Source: Alcaligenaceae bacterium (GTDB taxonomy: Bacteria > Pseudomonadota > Gammaproteobacteria > Burkholderiales > Burkholderiaceae_B). Taken from it: a stretch of 64,000 bases of DNA. The position numbers were made by a program, and so were the translations under genes. The DNA is taken from contig JACCES010000002.1 of the NCBI GenBank assembly GCA_013416455.1, forward strand, positions 310,001-374,000, written 5' to 3'. This document shows positions 36,739 to 44,662 of this stretch, in pieces. Under the pieces are notes generated by a model, which saw only the letters and a program-made list of their open reading frames with translations, had not been told where the DNA came from and did no database searches. Every line of letters starts with the position of its first letter. The first letter of the stretch is position 1.

Positions 36739-36740
36739 TT

Positions 36741-37334
36741 CTATGCCTGTTTTGAATCCGCGTCGGGAAGATCGTAGTAATGGATGGGGAAGCTGCCCGT
36801 CCTGGCATCGTCCACGTAATGCCGCAAGGTCGTGCTCACCGTCCGGAAGGACAGGTCTCCCCAGGGAATGTCGTCGAGCCGGAAAAACGCGGCTTCGCTG
36901 CTTTCCGGCCCCGGATAGAGGGCTTCGCTCGTCACTTTGGCCAGATAGAAGAAATGCACCTGTTCCGCCTGCGGCACGTCGATGACGGTGTACAGCGGCC
37001 CCAGTTCTATCTGCGCGCCGGCTTCTTCCTGTGTTTCCCGCATGGCCCCCTGGGCCGTGGTTTCGCCGAGTTCCATGAAACCCGCCGGCAGCGTCCATCT
37101 GCCGAAGCGGGGTTCGATCGCGCGTCGGCACAGCAGCACGCGGTCGCCATACACGGGAACGACGCCGACGACGTTGCGCGGATTCTGGTAGTGGATCGCA
37201 CCGCACTGGTCGCAGACGTCGCGCATCCGGTTGTCTTCAGGCGGAACACGCCGGGTGAGCGGGGTGCCGCACATGGAACAGTATTTCTGTGTTCTGGGTG
37301 CGGGGAAATAGAAGGTCGGCGCTTGCGAGGTCAT
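36741..37334 (-). CDS. NUDIX hydrolase with N-terminal zinc ribbon
   Basis: A 197-aa protein. A four-Cys zinc ribbon (CSMCGTPL and [12 protein letters not shown]) is followed by the Nudix box [22 protein letters not shown], fitting GX5EX7REUXEEXGU. Zinc-ribbon Nudix enzymes of this shape are ADP-ribose or NADH pyrophosphatase relatives. The substrate is not assignable. It sits in the aat-bpt-pyrD operon, 36 nt after the upstream gene. Confidence 0.85.
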   Translation of the reverse strand: MTSQAPTFYFPAPRTQKYCSMCGTPLTRRVPPEDNRMRDVCDQCGAIHYQNPRNVVGVVPVYGDRVLLCRRAIEPRFGRWTLPAGFMELGETTAQGAMRETQEEAGAQIELGPLYTVIDVPQAEQVHFFYLAKVTSEALYPGPESSEAAFFRLDDIPWGDLSFRTVSTTLRHYVDDARTGSFPIHYYDLPDADSKQA

Positions 37335-37370
37335 GGGGGAAATTCTAACGAAATCCGGGCGGGCCGGGGG

Positions 37371-38123
37371 CTATTGAGACGCTGGGCCCGGCGGTTCGCC
37401 GGAAGCGCGCTGCGTTGACTGAGCCTTCCCGTCTTCGGGAACGGGCATGCGGCGGAAATGCAGCCTGTCTTCCAGCGCGGCCTGGCGACAGTGGAACAGG
37501 GAGAGGGGGGCGGAAGGAAAGCCTTCCAGCAGCCGCGACCGGAGGAGGATGGTTTCGCCCGTTTCGATGCAGCGCGCGAGCCGTTCCGCAATATCGGTTC
37601 CGTGGGGCAGAGCATCCGGGGCGCCTGCGTCGGGAGGCGTTCCCGCCGGAGTGGCCCCGGGGACGGCTTCCAGGGTATCGAGCACCGCGGGGAGATCACG
37701 CCCGGAGATCAGAGCGGGGCCGCGGTCTGTTGAGGCATACAGCCTTCCGGTTTCGTCCAGGTAGAGCGCGGTGACTTCGCGTATGTCCAGCCCCGTGTGG
37801 GTGCGCAGCTTCAGCCGGCCCGTGGCGGTGTCGGTGGCCGTGTGCGCCGTGAATGGCGCCGCGTCCAGGCGCACATATACCCGCTGCGGGCCATTCTGGA
37901 AATACCACTGCCCCTTCGTGTCGGCGCCGTAGTTGCGGTCAATGAAGGACAGGATCTGCGGGCTGGTGATGGCTTCACCCTTGGAGCCGGGCAGCCGCAG
38001 CGCATCGCCCGCGGGATGCAGCCGCCACTGCCCGGACTCTGTCAGCGAGAGCCAGCCATACACGGCCGGGACATTCGGCCAACGTGCCATTGCGGCGATG
38101 ACTTGTGCGTCCATGGGCGCCAT
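37371..38123 (-). CDS. Uncharacterised conserved-type protein
   Basis: About 250 aa, no signal peptide, no motif I can name. The first 60 residues (PNVPAVYGWLSLTESGQWRLHP, then SPQILSFIDRNYG) look like a compact beta domain that occurs alone in related bacteria. A strand-rich middle (GRLKLRTHTGLDIREVTAL) and a Pro/Asp-rich link near residue 180 follow. ATGs at 38123 and 38114 are both possible. First gene of the run leading to pyrD; divergent from the small gene at 38235. Confidence 0.6.
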   Translation of the reverse strand: MAPMDAQVIAAMARWPNVPAVYGWLSLTESGQWRLHPAGDALRLPGSKGEAITSPQILSFIDRNYGADTKGQWYFQNGPQRVYVRLDAAPFTAHTATDTATGRLKLRTHTGLDIREVTALYLDETGRLYASTDRGPALISGRDLPAVLDTLEAVPGATPAGTPPDAGAPDALPHGTDIAERLARCIETGETILLRSRLLEGFPSAPLSLFHCRQAALEDRLHFRRMPVPEDGKAQSTQRASGEPPGPASQ

Positions 38124-38234
38124 ATAGATAGGGACACGGGAAGATGATAGCACCGGGGCACCGTGACCGGCGCGGGGCCGGGTCACCATGGTATGTTGTG
38201 GATTCCCACGACAAGCCTTACATATGGACGCCGC

Positions 38235-38465
38235 ATGGAAGACGATTACGCATTTGCTCTACAGATACTCGATCAGTTGAACGGCGTCGAGGAGTTCGGC
38301 TCCGCCTACTACCAACAGCGCTCGGACAGGATCCGGGAACTTGCGGATCAGCATGATGTGGATTCCGAAAAGGTCTTCGCTGTGCTGGTCGACGCCATTC
38401 GCCTTGACATCAAAGAGCATCCGAACCAGGAGCGCTTGCAGCACCTTCTCAAGAAGGACACGTAG
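38235..38465 (+). CDS. Small helical hypothetical protein
   Basis: A 76-aa acidic, probably all-helical protein (MEDDYAFALQILDQLNGVEEF, then ADQHDVDSEKVFAVLVDAIRLDIKE). The predicted coiled character and the absence of Cys or membrane segments suggest a cytosolic adaptor. A terminator follows immediately (38474-38517). I do not recognise the family. Codon pattern and terminator placement support a real gene. Confidence 0.6.
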   Translation: MEDDYAFALQILDQLNGVEEFGSAYYQQRSDRIRELADQHDVDSEKVFAVLVDAIRLDIKEHPNQERLQHLLKKDT

Positions 38466-38473
38466 CGGCCAGC

Positions 38474-38517
38474 GAAAACGCAAAGCCCGCCGATTCCTCG
38501 AAGGGCGGGCCGTTTTC
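38474..38517. terminator. Bidirectional terminator
   Basis: GAAAACG (38474-38480) and GCCCGCC (38485-38491) pair with GGCGGGC (38504-38510) and CGTTTTC (38511-38517). The A-run and T-run flank the GC stem, so it can act for both strands: for the small gene on plus and for anything arriving on minus. Confidence 0.8.
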
Positions 38518-38591
38518 CCCAGGGCGCACGGGTTCCGGGTAATGACCACCCATTCCCCGCCATCGGTTGATACTTCGTGGATACCGGAAAT

Positions 38592-38620
38592 AAAAAAGGC
38601 CTACGGTGCGACCGTAAGCC
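38592..38620 (-). terminator. tRNA-Cys terminator
   Basis: On the minus strand GGCTTACGGT and ACCGTAGGCC form a 10-bp stem with one G-U pair and a 3-nt loop, followed by six T (plus-strand AAAAAA at 38592-38597). It lies 13 bp past the CCA end of tRNA-Cys. Confidence 0.8.
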
Positions 38621-38632
38621 CTTTGATCTGTA

Positions 38633-38706
38633 TGGAGGCGCAACTCGGAATCGAACCGGGGTACACGGATTTGCAATCCGCTGCATAACCACTCTGCCAT
38701 TGCGCC
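38633..38706 (-). tRNA. tRNA-Cys (GCA)
   Basis: Read on the minus strand, GGCGCAA pairs with TTGCGCC in the acceptor stem. The anticodon loop carries GCA (plus-strand TGC at 38672-38674), the T-loop is GGTTCGATTCC, U73 is the discriminator typical of tRNA-Cys, and CCA is encoded. 74 nt in all. A single-gene transcript with its own terminator. Confidence 0.96.
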
Positions 38707-38774
38707 TGCGCTTCGTCAAAACGCGGCCCTTGTCTCTTGCGTGTGTCAGGGCTGCGCTCTGGAAGTAATCAAGA

Positions 38775-38780
38775 ATTATA
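38775..38780 (-). promoter_or_regulatory. Probable -10 box of the tRNA-Cys promoter
   Basis: Minus-strand TATAAT at 38780-38775, about 68 nt before the first tRNA base. No good TTGACA is seen at the right distance, so the assignment rests on the perfect -10 box. Confidence 0.45.
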
Positions 38781-38879
38781 CACGATTGTGCGAAATGTTG
38801 GCGGGCCGGGGCCGGGCTGAATGAAATGGCCGGAACTGCCCGGCTCCGGCCTTGCGGCCGGGCGTGATGTTTTCCTGGG

Positions 38880-39713
38880 CTATTGGGCGGCAGCCAGCGT
38901 CGCCTTCCACCCGTCCTGCCCATTGACCGCCCCCTGCATCTGCTTGTCGGAGATCCGGACCCTGTATTCATCGTTGCCGGCCTTGAAGTGGAACTGTTCG
39001 CCGTCCAGCCTGCCGTCGGCGATCGGCACTGTGTCGTTACCCTTGCGCAGTGAGCCTTCAACCATCTGGAAGGTTTGCGTCAGCGTCAGTTCGCCGTCGC
39101 TCGTCTTCCAGCTTCCCGCCACTTTGGCCGGAACGGTCCACCTGTACGCGACGCAATAGTTGGCGCAGTCTTCGGCTTCCCCTGTTTCATCGGGTTCCCA
39201 GTCTCCCATGGTGAAGGAGTTCGAGACAACCTGCGTTCCTGGCTTCATGTCCAGAAGAATGGGCTTCAGGCGCAGATTCAGGCCGGGCAGAAGAAACAAG
39301 GTGACGATGGTTGCTTCTGAAAAATCGGATTCAAAAATGTCGGCCTGCTCGAAGGTGGCGAGATCCGAAACGCCTTCCCGCAGTGCGGCGCTTTTCGAAA
39401 GAGCCACCATGTCGGGGTTGTATTCGATGCCCCGCGCCTTGGCGCCGCGCTTGGCGGCGGTGATGACCGTGCGCCCGTCGCCGGACCCGAGATCGACGAG
39501 GCGGTCTTCGGGGGTCAGCTTGGCCATGTCGAGCATGCGGTCGACCAGTGCCTGGGGCGTCGGCACCCAGATCACGTCCTTTCCGGACTGTCCAACCGAG
39601 GGTACGAATTCGCCGTTGTCCGCAGCAGTCGTTTCTGTTTGGGCGCCAGCCGACCCCACCAGGGAAATGGCAAAAAGGGCGGCGGCAATGTGGGACTTGC
39701 GTAGGCTCATCAT
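38880..39713 (-). CDS. Exported protein with SAM-dependent methyltransferase domain
   Basis: A 277-aa protein. It has a clear signal peptide (MMSLRKSHIAAALFAIS, then GSAGAQ) followed by a class I methyltransferase core: DRLVDLGSGDGRTVITAAKRG is motif I and GIEYNPDMVALSK is the acidic loop. A beta-rich C-terminal part (about 185-277) follows. AGGAGA lies 8 nt before the ATG at 39713, which fixes this start over the ATG at 39731. A periplasmic place is odd for a SAM enzyme, because SAM is cytosolic. Either the domain has lost SAM use, or the signal peptide is a membrane anchor facing the cytosol. Confidence 0.7.
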   Translation of the reverse strand: MMSLRKSHIAAALFAISLVGSAGAQTETTAADNGEFVPSVGQSGKDVIWVPTPQALVDRMLDMAKLTPEDRLVDLGSGDGRTVITAAKRGAKARGIEYNPDMVALSKSAALREGVSDLATFEQADIFESDFSEATIVTLFLLPGLNLRLKPILLDMKPGTQVVSNSFTMGDWEPDETGEAEDCANYCVAYRWTVPAKVAGSWKTSDGELTLTQTFQMVEGSLRKGNDTVPIADGRLDGEQFHFKAGNDEYRVRISDKQMQGAVNGQDGWKATLAAAQ

Positions 39714-39935
39714 CGAATTTTTCTCCTTCATGTGGATGGGTTCCGGGTGGCTGCGCCATGCTTTGCGCGCGTGGGCCCGTGCTGGCACGGCGCGGCCGGA
39801 CGGATCAGAACGGCTTGACTGAAACCTGAAAGGTAGCGCAAGTTGATGACGATGTGTGGGGAAATCTTCACGGCGGACACAACAGCCGCTGGTCATATCC
39901 CTGTGGCATGCGGGTATCGGCGAGCCGCTGCGGCG

Positions 39936-40481
39936 CTATCTGGACATGCCGCGCCAGAGGAGCTCGAACACGCTTTGAGCGGCATCGCGGCGGGCCAGAC
40001 GCCCCGCGCGGATCATGGTCGCGGCGCTGCGCAGCAGGGCGGACATGGACTCGACCAGCCAGGCGGCTCCCAGATCGACGCGCAGGGCGCCGGCGCCCTG
40101 CCAGTGCTGGAACAGGGCGATCAGCGAATCCTTCAAAGGCTGCACACGCGCCTGCAACGCTTCGTCGGTGTGCATCTGCTGGTCAATGTAGGCATACAGT
40201 TCGGCAATCGGCAGCAGTTCTTCGATGAGGCGCCTGATGGCCTGTTCGGGGGCGCCTTCGTGCGGCCGCGCCCGCGCGAGGGCGGCTTCCGCGCTGCGGA
40301 TGCCGGTTTCGGCCATGGCCAGCATCATGTCCTTGCGCGACGGGAAATGCCGGCATAGCGTCGCGCGGCTGACCCCGGCCATGGAGGCCAGCTGGCCCAT
40401 GGAGGCGCGGGGCTGATCTGCCAGTGCATTGACCAGGCTCACAAGCAATTCCTCGTGATTCCGCGATCTCGTTGCTGACAT
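39936..40481 (-). CDS. TetR-family transcriptional regulator
   Basis: A 181-aa regulator. The N-terminal HTH is MGQLASMAGVSRATLCRHFPSRKDM, and the C-terminal helical ligand domain is family-typical. The start is the ATG at 40481 with weak GAAGAA upstream. It lies downstream of no obvious target; the genes at 40654-43437 run in the same direction and may include regulated ones. The effector is unknown. Confidence 0.82.
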   Translation of the reverse strand: MSATRSRNHEELLVSLVNALADQPRASMGQLASMAGVSRATLCRHFPSRKDMMLAMAETGIRSAEAALARARPHEGAPEQAIRRLIEELLPIAELYAYIDQQMHTDEALQARVQPLKDSLIALFQHWQGAGALRVDLGAAWLVESMSALLRSAATMIRAGRLARRDAAQSVFELLWRGMSR

Positions 40482-40653
40482 TTTTTCTTCGGGCCTCCGT
40501 CCGGGTGAGGGCGCGCCGGCGGCCACACAGCCGCGGGATCGCGTTCCGCGCGGCAAATATGATAGCCGGTATTGGATCCGGTGCCGATCGTGATTGCCGC
40601 CGGCCCGCTGCGCCGCCGGCGGGCCAGGGGGTGGCCGGGCGGAACGGGGGGCG

Positions 40654-41601
40654 TTATCCCGAAGAGGAAACGCGCGGCGGCCAGAAGCCGCCCGCGATCG
40701 ATGCCTCGGGTTCGTCGTCCAGGGGGCCGGGCGACTCTTCGGGCAGGCAGCGGCGCAAGGCGAGCGTCAGCATTTCAAGCGCCTCTTTACCACTGCTTCC
40801 CCGCGTTACGCTGTTCCACCATGTCCGGTGAACGTGGCGGACCCGTACCGGAATGGACGGCAGGCCCAGGTGCTGCGCCATGGCCAGGCGATGCAGGCCG
40901 CGATTGATTTTGAGGATGGTCCCTTCGCGCGAGATGGCAACGCCGATCGGATCCTTGCCGCGGGAGGGGTTGAAGCCGTTGATGGCCATATCGTCGAGAA
41001 AATCGAGGTAGACGCGCAGGTAGTCGCGGATCTTCTCGGGCGTGTCCAGCAGGACTCCCAGTTGATGAGAGGCCCACGGCCTTCCTTCCTCGATGCGCTT
41101 CATCAGCGCCTGGAAGCGGGCCGTGCGCTCCAGGTAATCCCGGTTCTCGTCCAGATCGCTGATGAGCCGGTAGCGGGTGCCGATCCGCAGGTCCGCACGG
41201 CGCAGGTCCCAATCGCCTTCCCAGATGAAAGCAAGCGACGACGGCCGTTTTTCGACTTTGCGCGGTGCGTGGTCGACGATTCTGATCAGCTTGCGGGGGT
41301 CCACATGCAGCGTCAGCGCATCCTCGCCCAGCACTTCATCGACAATGTGGCGCGGCAGGCCCAAGGATTCGATGTAAGGACTTTCCGCCTTGGCATGCAT
41401 CCAGCGGCGCAGCAGAACGCGGCCCAATGGCCGGCCGATGCGCTGTTGTAGGGAATACTGGCCGCGATTCACCAGATGCGCGATCACGACCCTGCGCCGG
41501 ATCCCGGCCGTGGCCAGCGGGGCGAAGGCCGCATCCGCGCCTGGGCCCAGAATTCCCGGCGGGCGAGTGTTCCCGTGTTGTCTGTTCCAGAAATTCCTCA
41601 T
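40654..41601 (-). CDS. ParB/Srx-like nuclease-fold domain protein, hypothetical
   Basis: A 315-aa protein of unknown role. Near residues 235-275 the segment INRGLHRLAMAQHLGL, then PVRVRHVH, resembles the ParB/Srx-fold 'GxHRxxAAxxLG' core. The remaining sequence is charged and without membrane segments. I chose the ATG at 41601 because TGGAGA lies 5 nt upstream; an open frame continues to 41790 but runs through a palindromic operator-like sequence. There is no parA or plasmid partition neighbour, so a chromosome-partition role is unlikely. Confidence 0.55.
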   Translation of the reverse strand: MRNFWNRQHGNTRPPGILGPGADAAFAPLATAGIRRRVVIAHLVNRGQYSLQQRIGRPLGRVLLRRWMHAKAESPYIESLGLPRHIVDEVLGEDALTLHVDPRKLIRIVDHAPRKVEKRPSSLAFIWEGDWDLRRADLRIGTRYRLISDLDENRDYLERTARFQALMKRIEEGRPWASHQLGVLLDTPEKIRDYLRVYLDFLDDMAINGFNPSRGKDPIGVAISREGTILKINRGLHRLAMAQHLGLPSIPVRVRHVHRTWWNSVTRGSSGKEALEMLTLALRRCLPEESPGPLDDEPEASIAGGFWPPRVSSSG

Positions 41602-41930
41602 AGGTCTCCATGGCGTCCAGTGCCGGTTTCCATTGCGTTCCGAAAGCGGTGTGGTCTCTCTGAGCCTTTGGTGCCGCGGCCAATTCGGCGGCCGGCGGGG
41701 GCGGCGCGCAGATCCCGCCGTGGAGGATGGCGGGCTGTCAGCTGAAGATCGTGTCATTCGATACATTAATGTATCAAATGAGAAATTCATGTCCGATCAT
41801 GTCAGTATGATTGGATTCTTTTCCGGGACAGGGGAACGCGGCGCGTCCGGACGAGCGAAGATGGCGGGAGCGGTTGGGCCGATCCCGCCGGCAAGAGGCA
41901 TGAATGCCGGGTGCGGCTTGTTTTAATTGT
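41602..41930. other. 329-bp gap with a strong palindrome
   Basis: No convincing gene. GC-rich next to the ParB-like gene, AT-richer from about 41750 to 41830. It carries the palindrome at 41755-41780 and probably the promoter of the ParB-like gene. Confidence 0.5.
41755..41780. promoter_or_regulatory. Operator-like palindrome
   Basis: GATACATTAATGTATC (41760-41775) is a perfect 16-bp palindrome. It extends to 26 bp with one mismatched pair (CATTC on the left, AAATG on the right). It lies 154-179 bp upstream of the ParB-like gene start. Size and symmetry fit a dimeric TetR- or MarR-type repressor; the TetR gene at 39936-40481 is a nearby candidate. Confidence 0.5.
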
Positions 41931-42392
41931 TTACTTGTTGAGCCTGATGAGCCGGAATGTCGCCCTGGCGACGCAGACGACCGTGCCGGCGGCGTTGCGG
42001 ACGGTTCCTTCACTGAACACCGTGCTGCGGCCACGGCGCAGCACCCTGGCTTCGAAGATCAGTTCACCCTGAGCGACATCCAGAAAATGCGTGGACATCT
42101 CTATGGTGGCCACGCTCAGGTTCAGGGGATCATGACTGCGGGACGATGCGCTCAGGGTGAAATCCAGCACGCTCATCAATGTGCCGCCATGGACGTCGCC
42201 ACGGCTGTTCAGCAGATGGGGATCAAGAGGCAAACGCGTGCGGACGTAGCCGTCCTCCATGTGCTCGGCACGCACGCCAAGATAACGCATGAGAGGGATG
42301 TCGATACCGAAGTAAGGGGCGTCGTCCGTGCAATGGAGGGCTGTATGTCGTGTCGTCGTGTTCATTTCCAGGGTTTGCAATTTCGTCTTCAT
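41931..42392 (-). CDS. PaaI-type hotdog-fold thioesterase
   Basis: A 153-aa hotdog protein. The PaaI-family HGG motif is in SRGDVHGGTLMSVLDFTLS, with the central helix following and FLDVAQGELIFEARVL downstream. It would hydrolyse acyl-CoA or phenylacetyl-CoA-type thioesters. Starts at 42392 and 42365 are both possible. It lies 16 bp after the MFS gene on the same strand, so likely one operon. Confidence 0.85.
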   Translation of the reverse strand: MKTKLQTLEMNTTTRHTALHCTDDAPYFGIDIPLMRYLGVRAEHMEDGYVRTRLPLDPHLLNSRGDVHGGTLMSVLDFTLSASSRSHDPLNLSVATIEMSTHFLDVAQGELIFEARVLRRGRSTVFSEGTVRNAAGTVVCVARATFRLIRLNK

Positions 42393-42408
42393 GGATTTCG
42401 GAGCCGGT

Positions 42409-43437
42409 TCACCGGAAGCGTCTCGCGGCGATGAAGGACAGCATCACCAGCCCGCCTCCGGCGCCTACGAAAATGAGTGAATCCGTCAGGTGGTCGGCAA
42501 CCCAGGCGGCACCCATGACGCCCGCCGACTGGCCAAGGAACAGGCAGCAGGCGAACAGGGACATCGCCGCGCCGCGGGCGGTCGGCGCCATTTGCGTGGC
42601 GTTGGTCTGCAGCGTGTTGTGCAGGCCATAGAATCCGAACCCCACAAGCAGGCAGGCGACGGGCGTCCAGGCGAGGGCGGGCACATAGGCAAAGGACACG
42701 AAACCCGTCAGCAGCAGGATTCCGCTGAGCCGCGCCAGGCCCGATTCGCCGGTCCGGGCCAGCACTCTCGATGCCATGCGGGTATAGATGAAGCCGCCAA
42801 CCCCATAGCAGGCTGCGATGCCTCCCGCCATGGACATTGAGATGCCGTACTGGCGCTGCAGGGCGCTGGGAATGAAGGCGATTGCGCCGAACGCCAGGGC
42901 GCCTTCTATCGCCGTCACGGTCAGGATCCAGCGCGCCGTCGGGGAGGCAATGACGCCGAGCAAGGTGCGGCGGGCGCCACTGCTCGCGGCCGCAGGCGGA
43001 GCCTGGTGGGCGACGGCTCTCAGCAGAAGACCGCCGGTCAACAGAAACAGGCATGCAATCAGGGCAAATGCCGGCCGCCACCCGACTCCCTCCGCAATCA
43101 TGCCCACCACCCACTGTCCCGCGAGCATGCCCATGACCGTTGCGCTCATGAGCCCCGCCAGGGCCGCCTGCCGGGAGGCATAGGGAACGTTGTCGCCTAT
43201 CCAGGCCAACGCCAGCGGGATGATGCCCGCGGCGCAGGCTCCGGACAGAATGCGGGCGGCAACCAGCCAGTCGAGGTCCGGCGCCATGACCGCCATCGTG
43301 TTGCCCATGACGCAGGCGAGCGCGCACAGGGCGATTACGCGCAGCTTGCCATAGCGGTCGCCCAGGGGACCGAAACAGAGCTGGAACGCCCCATAGGCGA
43401 TGGCGAAGACGAAGATCACGCGGGCGGCTTGCCCCAC
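42409..43437 (-). CDS. MFS transporter, 5' end uncertain
   Basis: A major facilitator with at least 11 membrane helices from the GTG at 43437 (342 aa). The MFS motif A GPLGDRYGKLRV is in the first cytoplasmic loop, with RILSGACAAGIIPLALAWIGD after it. In the same frame, upstream codons to about 43555 spell a proper first helix and loop (WLLSACCFASAVSLRACD, then LLPTLADEFSVTVGQAAR). No ATG, GTG or TTG occurs there before the frame closes at 43669. The gene is therefore truncated, uses a rare start, or carries a frameshift. Drug or metabolite efflux is likely; the substrate is unknown. Confidence 0.8.
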   Translation of the reverse strand: MGQAARVIFVFAIAYGAFQLCFGPLGDRYGKLRVIALCALACVMGNTMAVMAPDLDWLVAARILSGACAAGIIPLALAWIGDNVPYASRQAALAGLMSATVMGMLAGQWVVGMIAEGVGWRPAFALIACLFLLTGGLLLRAVAHQAPPAAASSGARRTLLGVIASPTARWILTVTAIEGALAFGAIAFIPSALQRQYGISMSMAGGIAACYGVGGFIYTRMASRVLARTGESGLARLSGILLLTGFVSFAYVPALAWTPVACLLVGFGFYGLHNTLQTNATQMAPTARGAAMSLFACCLFLGQSAGVMGAAWVADHLTDSLIFVGAGGGLVMLSFIAARRFR

Positions 43438-43700
43438 GGTGACCGAGAACTCATCGGCAAGAGTAGGCAGCAGCGTGTCGCAGGCGCGCAGCGATACGGC
43501 GCTGGCAAAGCAGCAGGCACTCAGCAGCCAGGAAATGGAGTTCTGGGATGAAAGGTTGGGAGAGGTGCTGATTTTGTGTATCCGATGAGTATCCCTTTCC
43601 GAGAACGGGACCTCTGCGGTTTCGGTGATTGTTGAAGGAGCCCGGAAGACGGGCCGGTTTGGCTGCCATCATACGGCATGATGCCGATGAGCACATGCGG

Positions 43701-43722
43701 GCGGCGGCAGACCAGCCGCCGC
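43701..43722. repeat. GC-rich hairpin between redoxin and MFS genes
   Basis: GCGGCGGC (43701-43708) and GCCGCCGC (43715-43722) with a 6-nt loop, just downstream of the redoxin stop on the minus strand. No T-run follows on either strand; possibly a weak terminator. Confidence 0.4.
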
Positions 43723-43731
43723 GATCCGGAA

Positions 43732-44316
43732 TCAGTCGTCCGAAGGACGCGGTGCCACGCAGGCATCGGGCCCGCAGCCGTCGCCGGCCCCGGGTGCGGT
43801 TCCGCCGCCGGCGGCGGCCTCATCGGCAGGCAGTTCTTCGGAAAGCAGGCGCCCGATCAGACCGCCCAGGATCAGATCGTCGATCTGGCCGAGGTGCTGC
43901 AGACGTATGCGCCCCAGGCGGTCCAGCAGCACGACGCTGGGTGTTCCTTCGAGATGATAGGCCCGCATCGTCATCGGTATGCTGCCGCCTTCGATGGCGC
44001 GGTCGATGCCTATCGGAAAGCTCCAGCGGTACTCATGGACGAAGGCGCGCAGGGCGTCCGGGCCCGTGACGGCGTGGTGTTCGAAAACGGTGTGCAGCCC
44101 GATCACGGCGACGCCGTCGTTCCTGAACGCGCGATGCACACGCTGCGCCTGCGGCAGCCCGTGGGCGATGCATCCGGGGCAGAGCATCTGAAAGGCATGC
44201 AGCATCACCACCTTGCCGCGCAATTGATCGAGCATGATCGGGTCCGGTGTGTGCAGCCAGTGGTCGACCTGCAACGGCGGGGCGGGGGGAGCGGAACGGA
44301 CGGAGAACTGGGGCAT
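43732..44316 (-). CDS. Peroxiredoxin-like / TlpA-fold redox protein
   Basis: A 194-aa thioredoxin-fold protein with an AhpC/TSA-Redoxin layout. A CPGC motif is in FQMLCPGCIAHGL, then HTVFEHHAVT, and the cis-Pro loop GTPSVVLLDRLGRIRL. The Gly/Ala-rich C-terminal tail contains two Cys and is unusual. AAGGA precedes the ATG at 44316. No signal peptide is seen, so cytosolic. It may be a thiol reductase rather than a peroxidase. Confidence 0.75.
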   Translation of the reverse strand: MPQFSVRSAPPAPPLQVDHWLHTPDPIMLDQLRGKVVMLHAFQMLCPGCIAHGLPQAQRVHRAFRNDGVAVIGLHTVFEHHAVTGPDALRAFVHEYRWSFPIGIDRAIEGGSIPMTMRAYHLEGTPSVVLLDRLGRIRLQHLGQIDDLILGGLIGRLLSEELPADEAAAGGGTAPGAGDGCGPDACVAPRPSDD

Positions 44317-44662
44317 GGAAGATTTCCTTGAAGCCGGGGGCGGCGGAATGCGCATGCGTTTCGTACTGTTCCACACATCAAGCCAGATGCCAATCTTTTG
44401 GTGAGCGGCGGGCGACGGCCCGTGGTTTCCCCAGTGACGCCGCTACCATAGCGGAGATCACGAATCTGCAATGTGCAGGAAGGAAGTGTTAACCTTAAGT
44501 GCTGAAAAGGGTAGGCCATGTTCGGCGTGGCTTTTTCCGAGCATCATGTGCATTCATAACTTAAAGATCGCCTTTTAACCGTAACCATCGAATGTGTTCA
44601 GGGTGCTTCGCCTGTGGTGTCGACGAGCAGACGCGGGTTGCGTACCGATCACAGAAATCACA
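44317..44662. other. 346-bp divergent region upstream of the GntR gene
   Basis: Contains GTGTTAACCT at 44486-44495, a partial match to the TGGTTAACCA operators found downstream of the GntR gene. The region from 44480 to 44650 is AT-richer than its surroundings. Autoregulation of the GntR gene is possible. Confidence 0.45.

Noticed and set aside
41602-41790. An N-terminal extension of the ParB-like protein
   Set aside because: It would run through the operator-like palindrome and is Arg/Pro-rich filler; the ATG at 41601 has a good ribosome site.
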